From: Acidobacteria bacterium RIFCSPLOWO2_02_FULL_67_21
GTDB lineage: Bacteria; Acidobacteriota; Vicinamibacteria; Vicinamibacterales; UBA2999
NCBI GenBank assembly: GCA_001767195.1
Contig: MEKU01000026.1
Span: forward strand, 1 to 48,411
Length of the DNA stretch: 48,411 nucleotides
Reading direction: 5' to 3'
Under the pieces are notes generated by a model. It was not told where the DNA came from. It ran no database searches and saw only the letters and a program-made list of their open reading frames with translations. Of the stretch, positions 25,537 to 36,147 are shown piece after piece (within the stretch, counting starts at the first letter, position 1; each line of letters opens with the position of its first letter). The position numbers and the translations under genes are program-made.

Positions 25537-26501
25537 CTACTTCTTCTCCAGCTCCGCGACGAGCGCGGGCACAATCTCAAAGAGATCGCCCACGATACCG
25601 TAATCGGCCACTTCGAAGATCGGGGCGTCTGCGTCCTTGTTGATGGCGACGATCGTCCGCGAGCCCTTCATGCCGACCAGGTGCTGAATCGCCCCGGAGA
25701 TGCCGAGCGCGACGTAGAGCCGCGGCGCCACCGTCTGGCCCGAGCTGCCGATCTGCCGCTCCATCGGCAGCCAGCCGCTGTCACAGATGGGACGCGACGC
25801 GGCCAGCTCGGCGCCGAGCGCCCGCGCCAGCGACTCGGCAACCGGCAGCTGATCCTTCGACTTGATGCCCCGCCCCACGGCGACGATGCGGGCGGCCTGA
25901 CTCAGATCGACGGCCCGCTGTGCTTCCCTGAAGGGCGGCTCCGGAACCTGCCGCACCGTTCCGGCCTCTATGGCCACCGGCCTGGCCGTCACGGCGGCGG
26001 CGGCGGCCTTCTGCAGCTGGTCGGCCCGAAAGGCGCCAATCTGGACGGTGACGAAGCACGGGCTGCCCCCGGTGGGACGGACGTCGGCCGACAGCTTGCC
26101 CTGAAACATCGGCCGGCTGAAGGTCACGCCGTCCGCGCCGGCTGCGATCCGGGTGACGTCCGCGATCAGGGGCCTGTCGAGGCGCGCGGCCAGCGCCGGC
26201 ACGTAATCGCGCGCCTGATAGGTGTGCGCCAGCATGACGAACCGGGCGTCGAGAGACTGGATGACGTCCGCGAGCGCGGCGGTATAGGCGTCCGGCGTGT
26301 ACGCCTCCAGCGCGGGGCTGTCGACGAGCAGCACCTCGCCGGCCCCGGACCCCGCGAGCGTCTCGGCGACGGCCCGGTTGCCTGGCACGAGGACCCTGAC
26401 CGGCACACCTCCGGTCAGTGCGGCGAGCTGCTGGGCGGCCACGAGCGCCTCCCAGGTCGCGCGGTTGAGCTCGCCGCCGGCGAGCTCGGCGATGACGGCG
26501 A

Positions 26502-26505
<4 letters not shown>
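25537..26505 (-). CDS. etfA: Electron transfer flavoprotein subunit alpha
   Basis: The 322-residue FAD-binding ETF subunit. The C-terminal half carries the signature: VGRGIKSKDQLPVAESLARALGAE, GQTVAPRLYVALGISGAIQH, GMKGSRTIVAINKDADAPIF and VADYGIVGDLFEIVPAL. It forms a heterodimer with EtfB and feeds the quinone oxidoreductase downstream. The start is GTG, overlapping the etfB stop (GTGA), so the pair is co-translated. Confidence 0.96.
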
Positions 26506-27269
<764 letters not shown>

Positions 27270-27287
27270 GGCGCTGCGATCACTCCA

Positions 27288-27373
27288 AACCACGAAGGCA
27301 CGAAGATTACGAAGAACACGAAGAGCAAAGAAGGATGCTTCGTGGCCTTCGAGACCTTCGTCTCTTCGTGGTT
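27288..27373. repeat. Palindromic 9-bp minisatellite
   Basis: Arms 27288-27325 (CCACGAAGG, CACGAAGAT, TACGAAGAA, CACGAAGAG) and 27338-27373 (CTTCGTGGC, CTTCGAGAC, CTTCGTCTC) are nine-base degenerate tandems that pair with each other. It lies between the end of fabF and the start of etfB, both on the minus strand. Confidence 0.85.
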
Positions 27374-27375
27374 GA

Positions 27376-28617
<1,242 letters not shown>

Positions 28618-28622
28618 TCCGG

Positions 28623-28865
28623 CTACTTCTTTCCCTTGGCGTGGGCGTCGATGTACTCGATCGCTTCCTTCACGCGCGTAATCTTCTCGGCGTCCTCGTC
28701 GGGAATCTCGATCCCGAACTCCTCCTCGAACGCCATGACGAGCTCCACCGTGTCCAGCGAGTCGGCGCCCAGATCGTCCACGAACGAGGCATCCGGGGTC
28801 ACTTCCTCTTCATCGACGCCCAGCTGCTCCACGATGATGCTCTTCACTTTGTCTGCAACGGCCAT
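28623..28865 (-). CDS. acpP: Acyl carrier protein
   Basis: An 80-residue acidic protein with the phosphopantetheine serine in [20 protein letters not shown]. It carries growing acyl chains for FabD, FabF and FabG encoded beside it, and for lipid A enzymes. GGAGG at 28870-28874 precedes the ATG. The gap to fabG upstream is filled by a palindromic minisatellite, which may give acpP its own expression level. Confidence 0.98.
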   Translation of the reverse strand: MAVADKVKSIIVEQLGVDEEEVTPDASFVDDLGADSLDTVELVMAFEEEFGIEIPDEDAEKITRVKEAIEYIDAHAKGKK

Positions 28866-28874
28866 TACGCCTCC

Positions 28875-28957
28875 AGTCGCTAGTCGGTAGTCGGTAGTCG
28901 GTAGTCGGTAGTCGGTAGTTGACAGTTACAAGCTACCGACTACCGCCTACCGACTAG
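28875..28957. repeat. Palindromic 7-bp minisatellite
   Basis: The left arm holds about seven copies of AGTCGGT (28875-28925); the shorter right arm (about 28933-28957) holds CTACCGA-type units in reverse complement. The centre is GACAGTTACAAG. This is the most regular of the tandem palindromes here and lies between acpP and fabG, both on the minus strand. Confidence 0.9.
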
Positions 28958-29698
28958 TCACATGTACATGCCGCCGTTTACGGCCAACACTTGCCCAGTA
29001 ATATACGCTGCCTCGTCCGACGCAAGGAAGCAGACGGCCGCCGCCACGTCCGACGGTTCGCCGAGCCGGCCGAGCGGAATCCGCGCGGCCCAGTCGCCCT
29101 GGGCCTTCCCGGTGATCGCGCGGGTCATGTCCGTATCGATCAGCCCCGGCGCCACGACGTTGACCGTGACGCTGCGCGACGCGACCTCGCGGGCGAGCGC
29201 CTTGGTGAAGCCGATGAGCCCCGCCTTCGAGGCCGCGTAGTTCGCCTGGCCGGCATTGCCCGTCTGCCCCACCACCGAGCTCACGCTGATGATCCGGCCG
29301 CTCCGCTGCTTGATCATCGGCCTGATCACCGCCTGGGCGCAGACGAACGCCGCGGTCAGGTTCGTGGCGATCACCTGGTCCCATTCGTCGCGCTTCATCC
29401 GCAGCAGCAGCTGGTCGCGCGTGATGCCGGCATTGTTCACGAGCACATCCACGCGGCCGTGCCGGTCGAGGACGGACGCGACCATCCCCTCGATTGCGGC
29501 GCTGTCGGTGACATCGAGCGACACCGCCTCCGCCCGGCCGCCCGTCTGCTGAATGGCGGCGGCCGTCTCGGCGGCATGGTCGCCGCGGGCGGCGGCCAGC
29601 ACGTGCGCGCCCCGCGCGGCGAGCAGCGTGGCCACCGCGCGGCCAATCCCGCGCGACGCGCCGGTCACGATGGCCACTTTACCGGAGAGGGTGAACAT
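28958..29698 (-). CDS. fabG: 3-oxoacyl-ACP reductase
   Basis: A 246-residue short-chain dehydrogenase: GASRGIGRAVATLLA binds NADPH, NNAGITRDQLLLRM follows, and the catalytic Ser-Tyr-Lys lies in SVSSVVGQTGNAGQANYAAS with KAG after it. It ends with the typical TGQVLAVNGGMYM. It reduces 3-ketoacyl-ACP in fatty-acid elongation. It starts two bases after fabD. Confidence 0.97.
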   Translation of the reverse strand: MFTLSGKVAIVTGASRGIGRAVATLLAARGAHVLAAARGDHAAETAAAIQQTGGRAEAVSLDVTDSAAIEGMVASVLDRHGRVDVLVNNAGITRDQLLLRMKRDEWDQVIATNLTAAFVCAQAVIRPMIKQRSGRIISVSSVVGQTGNAGQANYAASKAGLIGFTKALAREVASRSVTVNVVAPGLIDTDMTRAITGKAQGDWAARIPLGRLGEPSDVAAAVCFLASDEAAYITGQVLAVNGGMYM

Positions 29699-29700
29699 TC

Positions 29701-30648
29701 CTACTTTGCACCGGCGAGCACGGCCTCCAGATCCTCTGGCTGGCCGAAGGCGAGCACCGTCGCATCCCGGTGGATCTTCCTGACGAGCCCTCCGAGCACG
29801 CGCCCCGGACCCACCTCAACATACGTGGTGACGCCTGCCGACGCAAGGCGGCGAACGGACTCTTCCCACCGGACCGGCGCCGACACCTGCCGCACGAGCG
29901 CCTCGATCGCGCTCCGCGCATCCTCCTTCGGCTGTGCGTCCACGTTGGCGACGATCGCGACGCGCGGGTCGCGGGCGGCCAGCGCGCGCAGCTCCGGCGC
30001 GAGCCGATCCTCCGCGGGCTTCATCAGCGCGCAATGGAACGGCGCGCTGACGGGCAGCGGCAGCGCCCGCTTCGCGCCACGCGCCCTGGCCCGCTCGATG
30101 GCCCGCTGCACGGCGGCGACCGCCCCGGCGATGACGATCTGATCGGGGCCGTTGATGTTGGCGGGGCTCACCACCTCGCCGCTGGCGGCCTCCTCGCACG
30201 CCCGCTGGACGCCGGCGAGGTCCAGACCCAGAATCGCCGCCATCGCGCCCTGCCCGACCGGCACCGCCTCCTGCATGTAACGGCCGCGCCGCCGGACGAT
30301 TCCAACCGCATCGCCAAACGCGAACGTGCCGGCGACGACGTTGGCAGAGTACTCGCCGAGGCTGTGGCCCGCCACGATCTGCGGCTCGAGGCCACGCGCC
30401 CCCAGCACCCGCGCCGCCGCGACGCTCATGGTCAGGATGGCCGGCTGCGTGTGCTCGGTGAGCATGAGCGCGTCCTCCGGCCCTTCGAAACAGAGCGCGC
30501 TCAGGGCGGGACCGGCGCCGGATCCCGCAGCCGCAAACGCCGCATCCGCCTCGTCGAACGCGGCACGCGCCTCGGGGAAGGCGTCGGCGAGCGCCTTGCC
30601 CATGCCGACCGTCTGCGAGCCCTGCCCGGGGAACAGAAACGCGATCAT
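29701..30648 (-). CDS. fabD: Malonyl-CoA:ACP transacylase
   Basis: The 315-residue enzyme loads malonate onto ACP. It has FLFPGQGSQTVGMGKALAD at the start, the nucleophile in IVAGHSLGEYSANV and the active-site His in VSAPFHCALM, and it ends with VGPGRVLGGLVRKI. The ATG overlaps the plsX stop (ATGA), showing coupling. In many genomes fabH lies between plsX and fabD; here there is no room for it. Confidence 0.97.
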   Translation of the reverse strand: MIAFLFPGQGSQTVGMGKALADAFPEARAAFDEADAAFAAAGSGAGPALSALCFEGPEDALMLTEHTQPAILTMSVAAARVLGARGLEPQIVAGHSLGEYSANVVAGTFAFGDAVGIVRRRGRYMQEAVPVGQGAMAAILGLDLAGVQRACEEAASGEVVSPANINGPDQIVIAGAVAAVQRAIERARARGAKRALPLPVSAPFHCALMKPAEDRLAPELRALAARDPRVAIVANVDAQPKEDARSAIEALVRQVSAPVRWEESVRRLASAGVTTYVEVGPGRVLGGLVRKIHRDATVLAFGQPEDLEAVLAGAK

Positions 30649-31655
30649 GGATGCGGCACGGAGGCGGAGGCGATGTCCTGCTCGACCCGGCTCAGGAAGT
30701 CGCTCGAGGCCAAGCGGTGCGCCATCGCAATGGCGTTGCGCACGGCCTTGGCCGACGAGCGCCCGTGACCGACGATGACCAGCCCGGCGACGCCGAGCAG
30801 CAGCGCCCCGCCGTACTCCGAGTAGTCGACGCGCCGCCGGAACCGGCGAAAGGCGCGGCGCGAGAGCAGGTAGCCGACCTGGCTCGAAAACGTCCCCTGG
30901 AGCTCGTCCCCGAGCATCGTCTCCACGGCGTCGACCAGCCCTTCGCTCGTCTTGAGCACGATGTTGCCCGTGAAGCCGTCGCAGACGATCACGTCCGCGA
31001 TACCGCTGAAGACCTCGCGCCCTTCGACGTTGCCGATGAACGTGATCGGCGCCCCCTTCAGGAGCTGGTGCGCCTCGCGGGTCAGCTCATTCCCCTTGGT
31101 CTCTTCTTCGCCGATCGAGAGGAGTCCGATTCTCGGCTGCTCCACCCCGAGCGCCACGCGCGCGAATACCCCGCCCATGACCGCAAACTGCAGGAGGTGC
31201 CGCGGGCGGCACTCGACGTTTGCGCCGGCGTCGAGCAGGACAGCCGGGCGGCGGCAGGTGGGAATCGCCGTGGCGAGCGCCGGCCGGTCGACGCCGGGGA
31301 TTGTCCCGAAGGCCCCGTAGGTCGCCATCACGGTCGCCCCCGTGTGCCCTGCGCTGAAGAGCGCCGCCGCCTGGCCGCCGGCCACCAGATCGGCGGCCAC
31401 GCGGATCGTGGCACGGGGCTTCCGACGCAGCGCTGCCGCCGGCGGCTCGTGCATCTCCACGACATCCGGCGCGTCGACGATCTCGAGCCCGAGCCTCCTC
31501 CAGTCGGGGTACGGCTCCAGGGCGCGTTCCACCTCTGCGGCCGGGCCGACGAGCGCCACCTGCACCGCCAGATACCGCGCGGCCGACAGCGCTCCCTCGA
31601 CGACGGCCGCCGGGGCGTGATCGCCGCCCATCGCATCAACCGCGATGCGAATCAT
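30645..31655 (-). CDS. plsX: Phosphate acyltransferase PlsX
   Basis: The 336-residue enzyme makes acyl phosphate from acyl-ACP to start phospholipid synthesis. It begins MIRIAVDAMGGDHAP and contains SAGHTGATVMATYGAFGTIPG, LDAGANVECRPRHLLQFAVMG, GLLSIGEEETKGNELTREAH and DVIVCDGFTGNIVLKTSEGL. It is peripheral to the inner membrane. The position after rpmF and before fabD is the usual one. Confidence 0.97.
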   Translation of the reverse strand: MIRIAVDAMGGDHAPAAVVEGALSAARYLAVQVALVGPAAEVERALEPYPDWRRLGLEIVDAPDVVEMHEPPAAALRRKPRATIRVAADLVAGGQAAALFSAGHTGATVMATYGAFGTIPGVDRPALATAIPTCRRPAVLLDAGANVECRPRHLLQFAVMGGVFARVALGVEQPRIGLLSIGEEETKGNELTREAHQLLKGAPITFIGNVEGREVFSGIADVIVCDGFTGNIVLKTSEGLVDAVETMLGDELQGTFSSQVGYLLSRRAFRRFRRRVDYSEYGGALLLGVAGLVIVGHGRSSAKAVRNAIAMAHRLASSDFLSRVEQDIASASVPHP

Positions 31656-31667
31656 CTAGTTGGGAGA

Positions 31668-31850
31668 CTACTCTTCGTTGACCGGTCTCACCTGGCGCTG
31701 CCGGTAGTAGCCGCAATGAGGGCACACGCGGTGCGGCGCTTTCGGTTCGTGGCACTGGGGGCAGAGGCCCGTGGCGGGCGACCGGAGCGCATCGTGCGTC
31801 CGGCGCTTGGCCGTCCGCGTCTTGGAATGTCGGCGTTTTGGATTTGGCAT
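31668..31850 (-). CDS. rpmF: Large ribosomal subunit protein bL32
   Basis: A 60-residue protein, MPNPKRRHSKTRTAKRRTHD, with a zinc ribbon made of two Cys pairs (LCPQCHEPKAPHRVCPHCGY). All four cysteines are present, so this is the zinc-containing type. It lies seven bases after yceD, the common yceD-rpmF-plsX order. Confidence 0.97.
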   Translation of the reverse strand: MPNPKRRHSKTRTAKRRTHDALRSPATGLCPQCHEPKAPHRVCPHCGYYRQRQVRPVNEE

Positions 31851-31857
31851 AACCTTC

Positions 31858-32385
31858 TCAGGACGTGCGGCTGCTCTTCAGATTCTTGAGGTTCGCCAGC
31901 CGTGGATCCTCCCATACCGGAGCACACTCACAGGTCCCCGTATTCAGATTCGTCCCACACTGCGGGCAGAGGCCCTCGCACTCCTCGCGGCACAGCGGCT
32001 TCATCGGCAGCGCCAGATAGAACTGCTCGCGCAGCAGCTCGTTCAGATCGACCCGATCGTCGCGGTAATAGCTCATTTCGAGGTCGTCGTCCGCCACCTC
32101 GTGCTCGGCCTCGATCGACGCCTCCGACGCGGGCAGATACCGGATGTCGAAGGGCGCATCGATCCGGAGCCGATACGGGTCGAGGCACCGGCCGCAGGAC
32201 AGCTCCAGCTCGGTCTCGACGTGTCCCACGAGACGGAACTTCTCCTTATCCTTATGAATATCGAAGCCGAGCTGCACCGGCGCGGCGATACGGTACGGGT
32301 CGCTGTCGTCGGCCACCTCTTCCGGGCCGAACGTGCGGTCGAACCGGTCGAGCGGCCGCCGATAGCGCGTGAGATCCAGCTGCAT
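31858..32385 (-). CDS. yceD: DUF177 protein YceD (23S rRNA accumulation)
   Basis: The 175-residue protein has the DUF177 hallmarks: ELELSCGRCLDPYRLRIDAP and, near the C-terminus, LALPMKPLCREECEGLCPQCG with NTGTCEC, a cysteine set likely to bind zinc. It is tied to 23S rRNA accumulation in other bacteria and is nearly always encoded before rpmF, as here. It is the first gene of the cluster running to fabF. Confidence 0.92.
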   Translation of the reverse strand: MQLDLTRYRRPLDRFDRTFGPEEVADDSDPYRIAAPVQLGFDIHKDKEKFRLVGHVETELELSCGRCLDPYRLRIDAPFDIRYLPASEASIEAEHEVADDDLEMSYYRDDRVDLNELLREQFYLALPMKPLCREECEGLCPQCGTNLNTGTCECAPVWEDPRLANLKNLKSSRTS

Positions 32386-32414
32386 CGGAAAAAAGGGTCA
32401 GAGAAACCCCATAA

Positions 32415-33473
32415 TCATAACTGATTCCACGAGATAGGCCCGATCCAGGGTTTGGGAATGAAGAGCCGCTCATAGAGCATCACGGCGTAGCGATCGGTCA
32501 TACCGGCCAGGAAGTCGCGCGCCGCCACGTCCAGCCCCTCGGCCTCGATGATCTGGCGGTCGAGAAACCCCTCCGGCCGATCGCGCACCTTCTCCCAGAG
32601 GCCGGTGAGGATCCCTGACGCCTTCTTGAATTCGGCCGTGGCCACGTCGTTTTCGTACACGGCGTCAAACAGAAAGCGGCGCATGGCCAGCGTCGCCGCC
32701 AGCACGTCGTCGCTCATCCGAATCTCGGTGAGACCGCTCCGCTGCGTCTCGGTGACGACATCCTTGACCATCCGCGCGATGCGCGACGACGAGGTCGAGC
32801 CGAGCGTCTCGACCGGCGCTCGTGGCAGGTCCGCCGCGTTCAGCATGCCCGCCCTGATCGCATCGTCGATGTCGTGGTTGACATACGCAATGAGGTCCGC
32901 CACCCGCATGATCTGCCCCTCGAGCGTCCCCGCGCGCTTGGAGGCGTCGAGGCCAACCGGCGACCCCTCCCTGCCCTTGGAGTGCCGCGCGATGCCGTCT
33001 CGGACCTCCCACGTCAGGTTGAGGCCGTGGCCGTCGTTCTCGAGCACGTCGACGATACGGAGGCTCTGCTCGTAATGGTTGAAGCCGCCGGGGATGAGGC
33101 CGGCCAGCACCCGCTCGCCCGTGTGGCCGAACGGGGTATGTCCGAGGTCGTGGCCGAGCGCGATCGCTTCGGTCAGCTCCTCGTGGAGCCACAGCACCTT
33201 GGCAATGGTCCTGGCAATCTGCGAGACCTCGAGGGTATGCGTCAGCCGGGTTCGGTAGTGGTCGCCGGCCGGCGCAAAGAACACCTGGGTCTTGTGCTTG
33301 AGACGACGGAAGGCCTTGCTGTGGATGATCCGATCGCGATCGTGCTGAAACGCCGGCCGCACGTCGTCTTCGGGTTCAGCGCGCAGGCGGCCGCGCGACC
33401 CGGCGCTCTTGGCCGCCTGCGGCGCGAGCGTGTCGTGCTCGCGCTGCTCCAGCGCCTCACGGATGTTCGACAC
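32415..33473 (-). CDS. dgt: dGTP triphosphohydrolase-like HD protein
   Basis: The 352-residue HD-domain enzyme hydrolyses dNTPs to deoxynucleoside and triphosphate. Metal ligands lie in RLTHTLEVSQIARTIAK and ALGHDLGHTPFGHTGERVL, with GFNHYEQSLRIVDVLE and DLIAYVNHDIDDAIRAGML after them. The GTG at 33473 (VSNIREAL) is chosen because GGAG at 33481-33484 is well spaced and the longer frame overlaps deoB in another frame. It overlaps the deoB end by 17 bases. Confidence 0.92.
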   Translation of the reverse strand: MSNIREALEQREHDTLAPQAAKSAGSRGRLRAEPEDDVRPAFQHDRDRIIHSKAFRRLKHKTQVFFAPAGDHYRTRLTHTLEVSQIARTIAKVLWLHEELTEAIALGHDLGHTPFGHTGERVLAGLIPGGFNHYEQSLRIVDVLENDGHGLNLTWEVRDGIARHSKGREGSPVGLDASKRAGTLEGQIMRVADLIAYVNHDIDDAIRAGMLNAADLPRAPVETLGSTSSSRIARMVKDVVTETQRSGLTEIRMSDDVLAATLAMRRFLFDAVYENDVATAEFKKASGILTGLWEKVRDRPEGFLDRQIIEAEGLDVAARDFLAGMTDRYAVMLYERLFIPKPWIGPISWNQL

Positions 33474-34713
33474 GTCGCGCCTCCAGCACGTCGTCGAGGA
33501 AGCTGGTGCCCTGCGCCAGCCGCGGGACGCCGAAGTTGTCGGCAATCGTCTGTCCGAGATCGGCAAACGTCGGGCGCGTCCCGAGATTCACACCCGCCAG
33601 GACCTGCGGGCCGGCCAGCAGGACAGGCACGTATTCACGCGAATGGTCGGTGCTCGGTGTGCTCGGATCGTTGCCGTGATCGGCCGTGACGGCGAGCAGA
33701 TCGTCGCGTCGAAGCATCGGCAGGATCCCGGCGAGACGCGCGTCGAAGCGCTCCAGATTCTCCGCATATCCGTCCACGTCGTTCCGGTGCCCGTACACCG
33801 TGTCGAAGTCGACCAGGTTGACGAAGATGAGCCCCGACGGGGTGTCGGCCATCGCCGTTTCGAGCTGGTCGAGGCCGTCGCTGTCGCTCCTGCTCCGCAG
33901 CGCGCGCGCAATGCCGCGGCCGCCGAACAGATCGTGAATCTTTCCGATCGCCACGACCGGAATCTGCTGCGCCGCCAGCCGATCCAGCAGCGTGTCGCCG
34001 GTGGGCTCGAGCGCGTAATCGCGCCGGTTGGCGGTGCGGGTGAATGCACCGGGGGCTCCGATGAAGGGACGCGCGATCACGCGGGCCACGCCGATGCCTG
34101 TCACAAAGAGGTCGAACGCCGTCTCGCACATGCGGTACAAGTCGTCGACGGGGATCACCGCTTCATGCGCCGCCACCTGAAACACGCTGTCTGCGGACGT
34201 GTACACGATCGGATTGCCGGTGCGAAGGTGCTCGGCGCCGAGTCGCTCGATGATTTCCGTGCCGGACGCCCCGACGTTGCCGAGAATGCGGCGGCCGATG
34301 CGGCGCTCGAACTCGGCGATCAGATCGGCCGGAAACCCTGAGGGAAAGGTCGTAAACGGCCGATCGAGCACCAGCCCCATCAGTTCCCAGTGCCCTGTCA
34401 CCGAGTCCTTCCCCGGCGAGGCCTCGGCCATACGCCCGAATGCACCGCGCGGGGCATCGGCGGGTCCGCGGCTCGAGATACTCGTTGGCTCGCCGCGGGA
34501 CCCGCCCCACGTACGTTCTTGTTCGCCCAGCGCCACCAGCCGGTCCAGGCCGAGCGACCGCAGGTTCGGGATTCGCAGCATCGTCTGCCGGGCTATGTGG
34601 CCGAGCGTGTTGCTGCCCTGGTCGCCGTACGCGGCGGCATCGGGCAACTCACCGATCCCGACGCTGTCGAGCACGATGAGGATGACACGCGCGAACGGGG
34701 GGACACGCGTCAC
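33457..34713 (-). CDS. deoB: Phosphopentomutase
   Basis: The 418-residue enzyme interconverts ribose-1- and ribose-5-phosphate in nucleoside salvage. Metal-binding motifs are ILIVLDSVGIGELPDA, IVYTSADSVFQVAAHE and AVTADHGNDPSTPSTDHSRE; the substrate Thr is in SPGKDSVTGHWELMG. The GTG at 34713 lies just after the hfq stop. Residues about 67-86 (RTWGGSRGEPTSISSRGPAD) are encoded by an embedded family-II repeat, which makes the segment between LGL and the RMAEAS strand about 16 residues longer than in the homologues I recall. Confidence 0.93.
   Translation of the reverse strand: MTRVPPFARVILIVLDSVGIGELPDAAAYGDQGSNTLGHIARQTMLRIPNLRSLGLDRLVALGEQERTWGGSRGEPTSISSRGPADAPRGAFGRMAEASPGKDSVTGHWELMGLVLDRPFTTFPSGFPADLIAEFERRIGRRILGNVGASGTEIIERLGAEHLRTGNPIVYTSADSVFQVAAHEAVIPVDDLYRMCETAFDLFVTGIGVARVIARPFIGAPGAFTRTANRRDYALEPTGDTLLDRLAAQQIPVVAIGKIHDLFGGRGIARALRSRSDSDGLDQLETAMADTPSGLIFVNLVDFDTVYGHRNDVDGYAENLERFDARLAGILPMLRRDDLLAVTADHGNDPSTPSTDHSREYVPVLLAGPQVLAGVNLGTRPTFADLGQTIADNFGVPRLAQGTSFLDDVLEARRVEHP
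34459..34514. repeat. Family-II palindromic repeat inside deoB
   Basis: GGCGGGTCCGCGGCTCGA pairs with CGCCGCGGGACCCGCC, followed by CCACGTAC. It has the same orientation relative to the gene as the copy in etfQO, and both give SSRGPA at the 3' end. The 56-base length differs from the other copy, so the upstream half is read in a different frame without a stop. Confidence 0.8.
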
Positions 34714-34717
34714 GCGG

Positions 34718-34981
34718 TCAGGCGTGCTGAGTCGGAAGGTAGCTGCCGAGCCCGCGCGGGGTCGCAATCGTCGCGATGGCGTGCTTGAAGACGAGCTGGT
34801 CGGCGCCCTCCACCTCGAGCACGACCGCGAACCGATCGAAGTTCTTGATCCGGCCGACGAACTCCCGTCCGTCGAGCAGGTGCACGATCACCGCGAGCCG
34901 CTCGCGGCGGACATGATTCAGAAAGACGTCCTGAATGTTCGGCGGGGCTGAAGAGGCGCGCGATTCCGAAACCTGGGTCAT
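34718..34981 (-). CDS. hfq: RNA chaperone Hfq
   Basis: An 87-residue Sm-like protein: NIQDVFLNHVRRERLAVIVH (Sm1) with GREFVGRIKNFDRFAVVLEV, then LVFKHAIATIATPRG (Sm2). The family motif YKHA appears as FKHA, a conservative change. It forms hexamers that bind small RNAs and mRNAs. The miaA-hfq order is the usual one; deoB follows immediately. Confidence 0.95.
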   Translation of the reverse strand: MTQVSESRASSAPPNIQDVFLNHVRRERLAVIVHLLDGREFVGRIKNFDRFAVVLEVEGADQLVFKHAIATIATPRGLGSYLPTQHA

Positions 34982-35001
34982 CAGGCAGCTTCTCCTCGCG
35001 G

Positions 35002-35967
35002 CTAACCGGCGGGGGCCGCGCCGCGCGCGGCGAGCGCTTCCTGCACACGGACCAGCGTCTCAGGCCGCTCGCCGGGGCCGTCGAGCCAGACTAGATTAGG
35101 CTCTTTACGGAACCAGATCAACTGGCGGCGCGCGTAGCGGCGATTCTCCTGCACGATGAGCGCGCGCGTCGCGGCTTCGTCGCGCACGCCGTTCAGCATC
35201 TCCATCACCTGCCGGTAGACGAGCCCACCGAACGGACGCGCCGTGGCGGGTACGCCCTGCGCCAGCAGCTGCCGGACCTCAGCCACGATGCCGCGCGCGA
35301 ATTGTTCGTCGACCCGGCGCGCGACGCGCTCCGCCGTCCGCGCCGCCGGCAGCCGCAGCGCCACGGCCACCACCTCACAGTCGGCAATGAGCGACGCCGT
35401 GTCGGCGAAGTGGTCAGAGAGCGGACGCCCGGTGGTCAGATACACCTCCAGCGCGCGGATGATCCGCTTTCGGTCGCGGGGCATGATGCGGCCGGCCGAC
35501 TCGGGATCCGCGCGTGCAAGGATGCGGTGGAGGCACTCGACGCCGCGCCGGTCGGCCACGCGGCTGAGGCGCCGGCGCAGCTCCTCGTCCGCACCAGGGC
35601 CCGGAAACAGCCCCCGCGTCAGCGCCCGGTAGTAGAAGCCGGTCCCCCCGACGAGAATCGGCAGGCGTCCCCGCTCGTGAATGTCGCGGATGGCGCGGGC
35701 CGCGTCCCGGGCATACTGCGCCGCCGTGTAGACCTCGGTCGGCTCGGCAATGTCGATGAGATGGTGCGGAATGCCCCGGCGGGCTGCCACCGGCGGCTTG
35801 TCCGTCCCGATGTCGAAGCCGCGATACACGGCCGTCGAGTCGCAATTGACGACCTCGCCTTCGAAGCGCTCGGCAAGCGCCAGGCCGAGCGCGCTCTTGC
35901 CCGACGCGGTCGGGCCGAGCACCGCCAGGACGAGCCGGCGCCCTGCCTCCGAACCGCCCGTCACCAT
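35002..35967 (-). CDS. miaA: tRNA dimethylallyltransferase
   Basis: The 321-residue enzyme adds a dimethylallyl group to A37 of tRNAs reading UNN codons. The P-loop is LGPTASGKSALGLALAERF; NCDSTAVYRGFDIGTDKP is the substrate region (the usual DSMQVYRG here reads DSTAVYRG), then LVGGTGFYYRALTRGLFP and YARRQLIWFRKEP. It starts at ATG 35967, overlapping by 7 bases the end of a 27-residue peptide gene, and hfq follows. Confidence 0.95.
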   Translation of the reverse strand: MVTGGSEAGRRLVLAVLGPTASGKSALGLALAERFEGEVVNCDSTAVYRGFDIGTDKPPVAARRGIPHHLIDIAEPTEVYTAAQYARDAARAIRDIHERGRLPILVGGTGFYYRALTRGLFPGPGADEELRRRLSRVADRRGVECLHRILARADPESAGRIMPRDRKRIIRALEVYLTTGRPLSDHFADTASLIADCEVVAVALRLPAARTAERVARRVDEQFARGIVAEVRQLLAQGVPATARPFGGLVYRQVMEMLNGVRDEAATRALIVQENRRYARRQLIWFRKEPNLVWLDGPGERPETLVRVQEALAARGAAPAG

Positions 35968-36044
35968 GCGACGCGAAGGAGCACGTAGACGACGAACGCC
36001 GTCAGCAGGATGAGCAGGCCAAGCTGCTGCACGCGCGTGGGCAT
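35961..36044 (-). CDS. 27-residue single-helix membrane peptide upstream of miaA
   Basis: The frame encodes MPTRVQQLGLLILLTAFVVY plus a short VLLRVAW tail: one hydrophobic helix with a positive start. Third codon positions are almost all G or C, as in real genes here. Its stop overlaps the miaA start (GCATGGTGA), so it is probably translated with miaA. The palindromic minisatellite lies just upstream. No strong Shine-Dalgarno is visible and no family is recognised. Confidence 0.55.
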   Translation of the reverse strand: MPTRVQQLGLLILLTAFVVYVLLRVAW

Positions 36045-36053
36045 TTCGATCTA

Positions 36054-36130
36054 AGCCACAGAGTCACAGAGACACAGAGGCACATCCACTAGATGGCTTC
36101 CTATCTCGGTGTCCCTGTGTCTCTGTGGCT
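36054..36130. repeat. Palindromic 8-bp minisatellite
   Basis: Left arm 36054-36083 has units CACAGAGT, CACAGAGA, CACAGAGG; right arm 36109-36130 has the complement (GTGTCCCT, GTGTCTCT, GTGGCT). It separates the TonB-like gene from the miaA group. The same unit recurs as a single arm at 39994-40023. Confidence 0.85.
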
Positions 36131-36147
36131 CGTGATTCACGGCTGCG

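Noticed and set aside
28875-28957. AGTCGGT tandem resembling a small CRISPR-like array
   Set aside because: Units are seven bases with no spacers and the array faces its own reverse complement; no cas genes are near.
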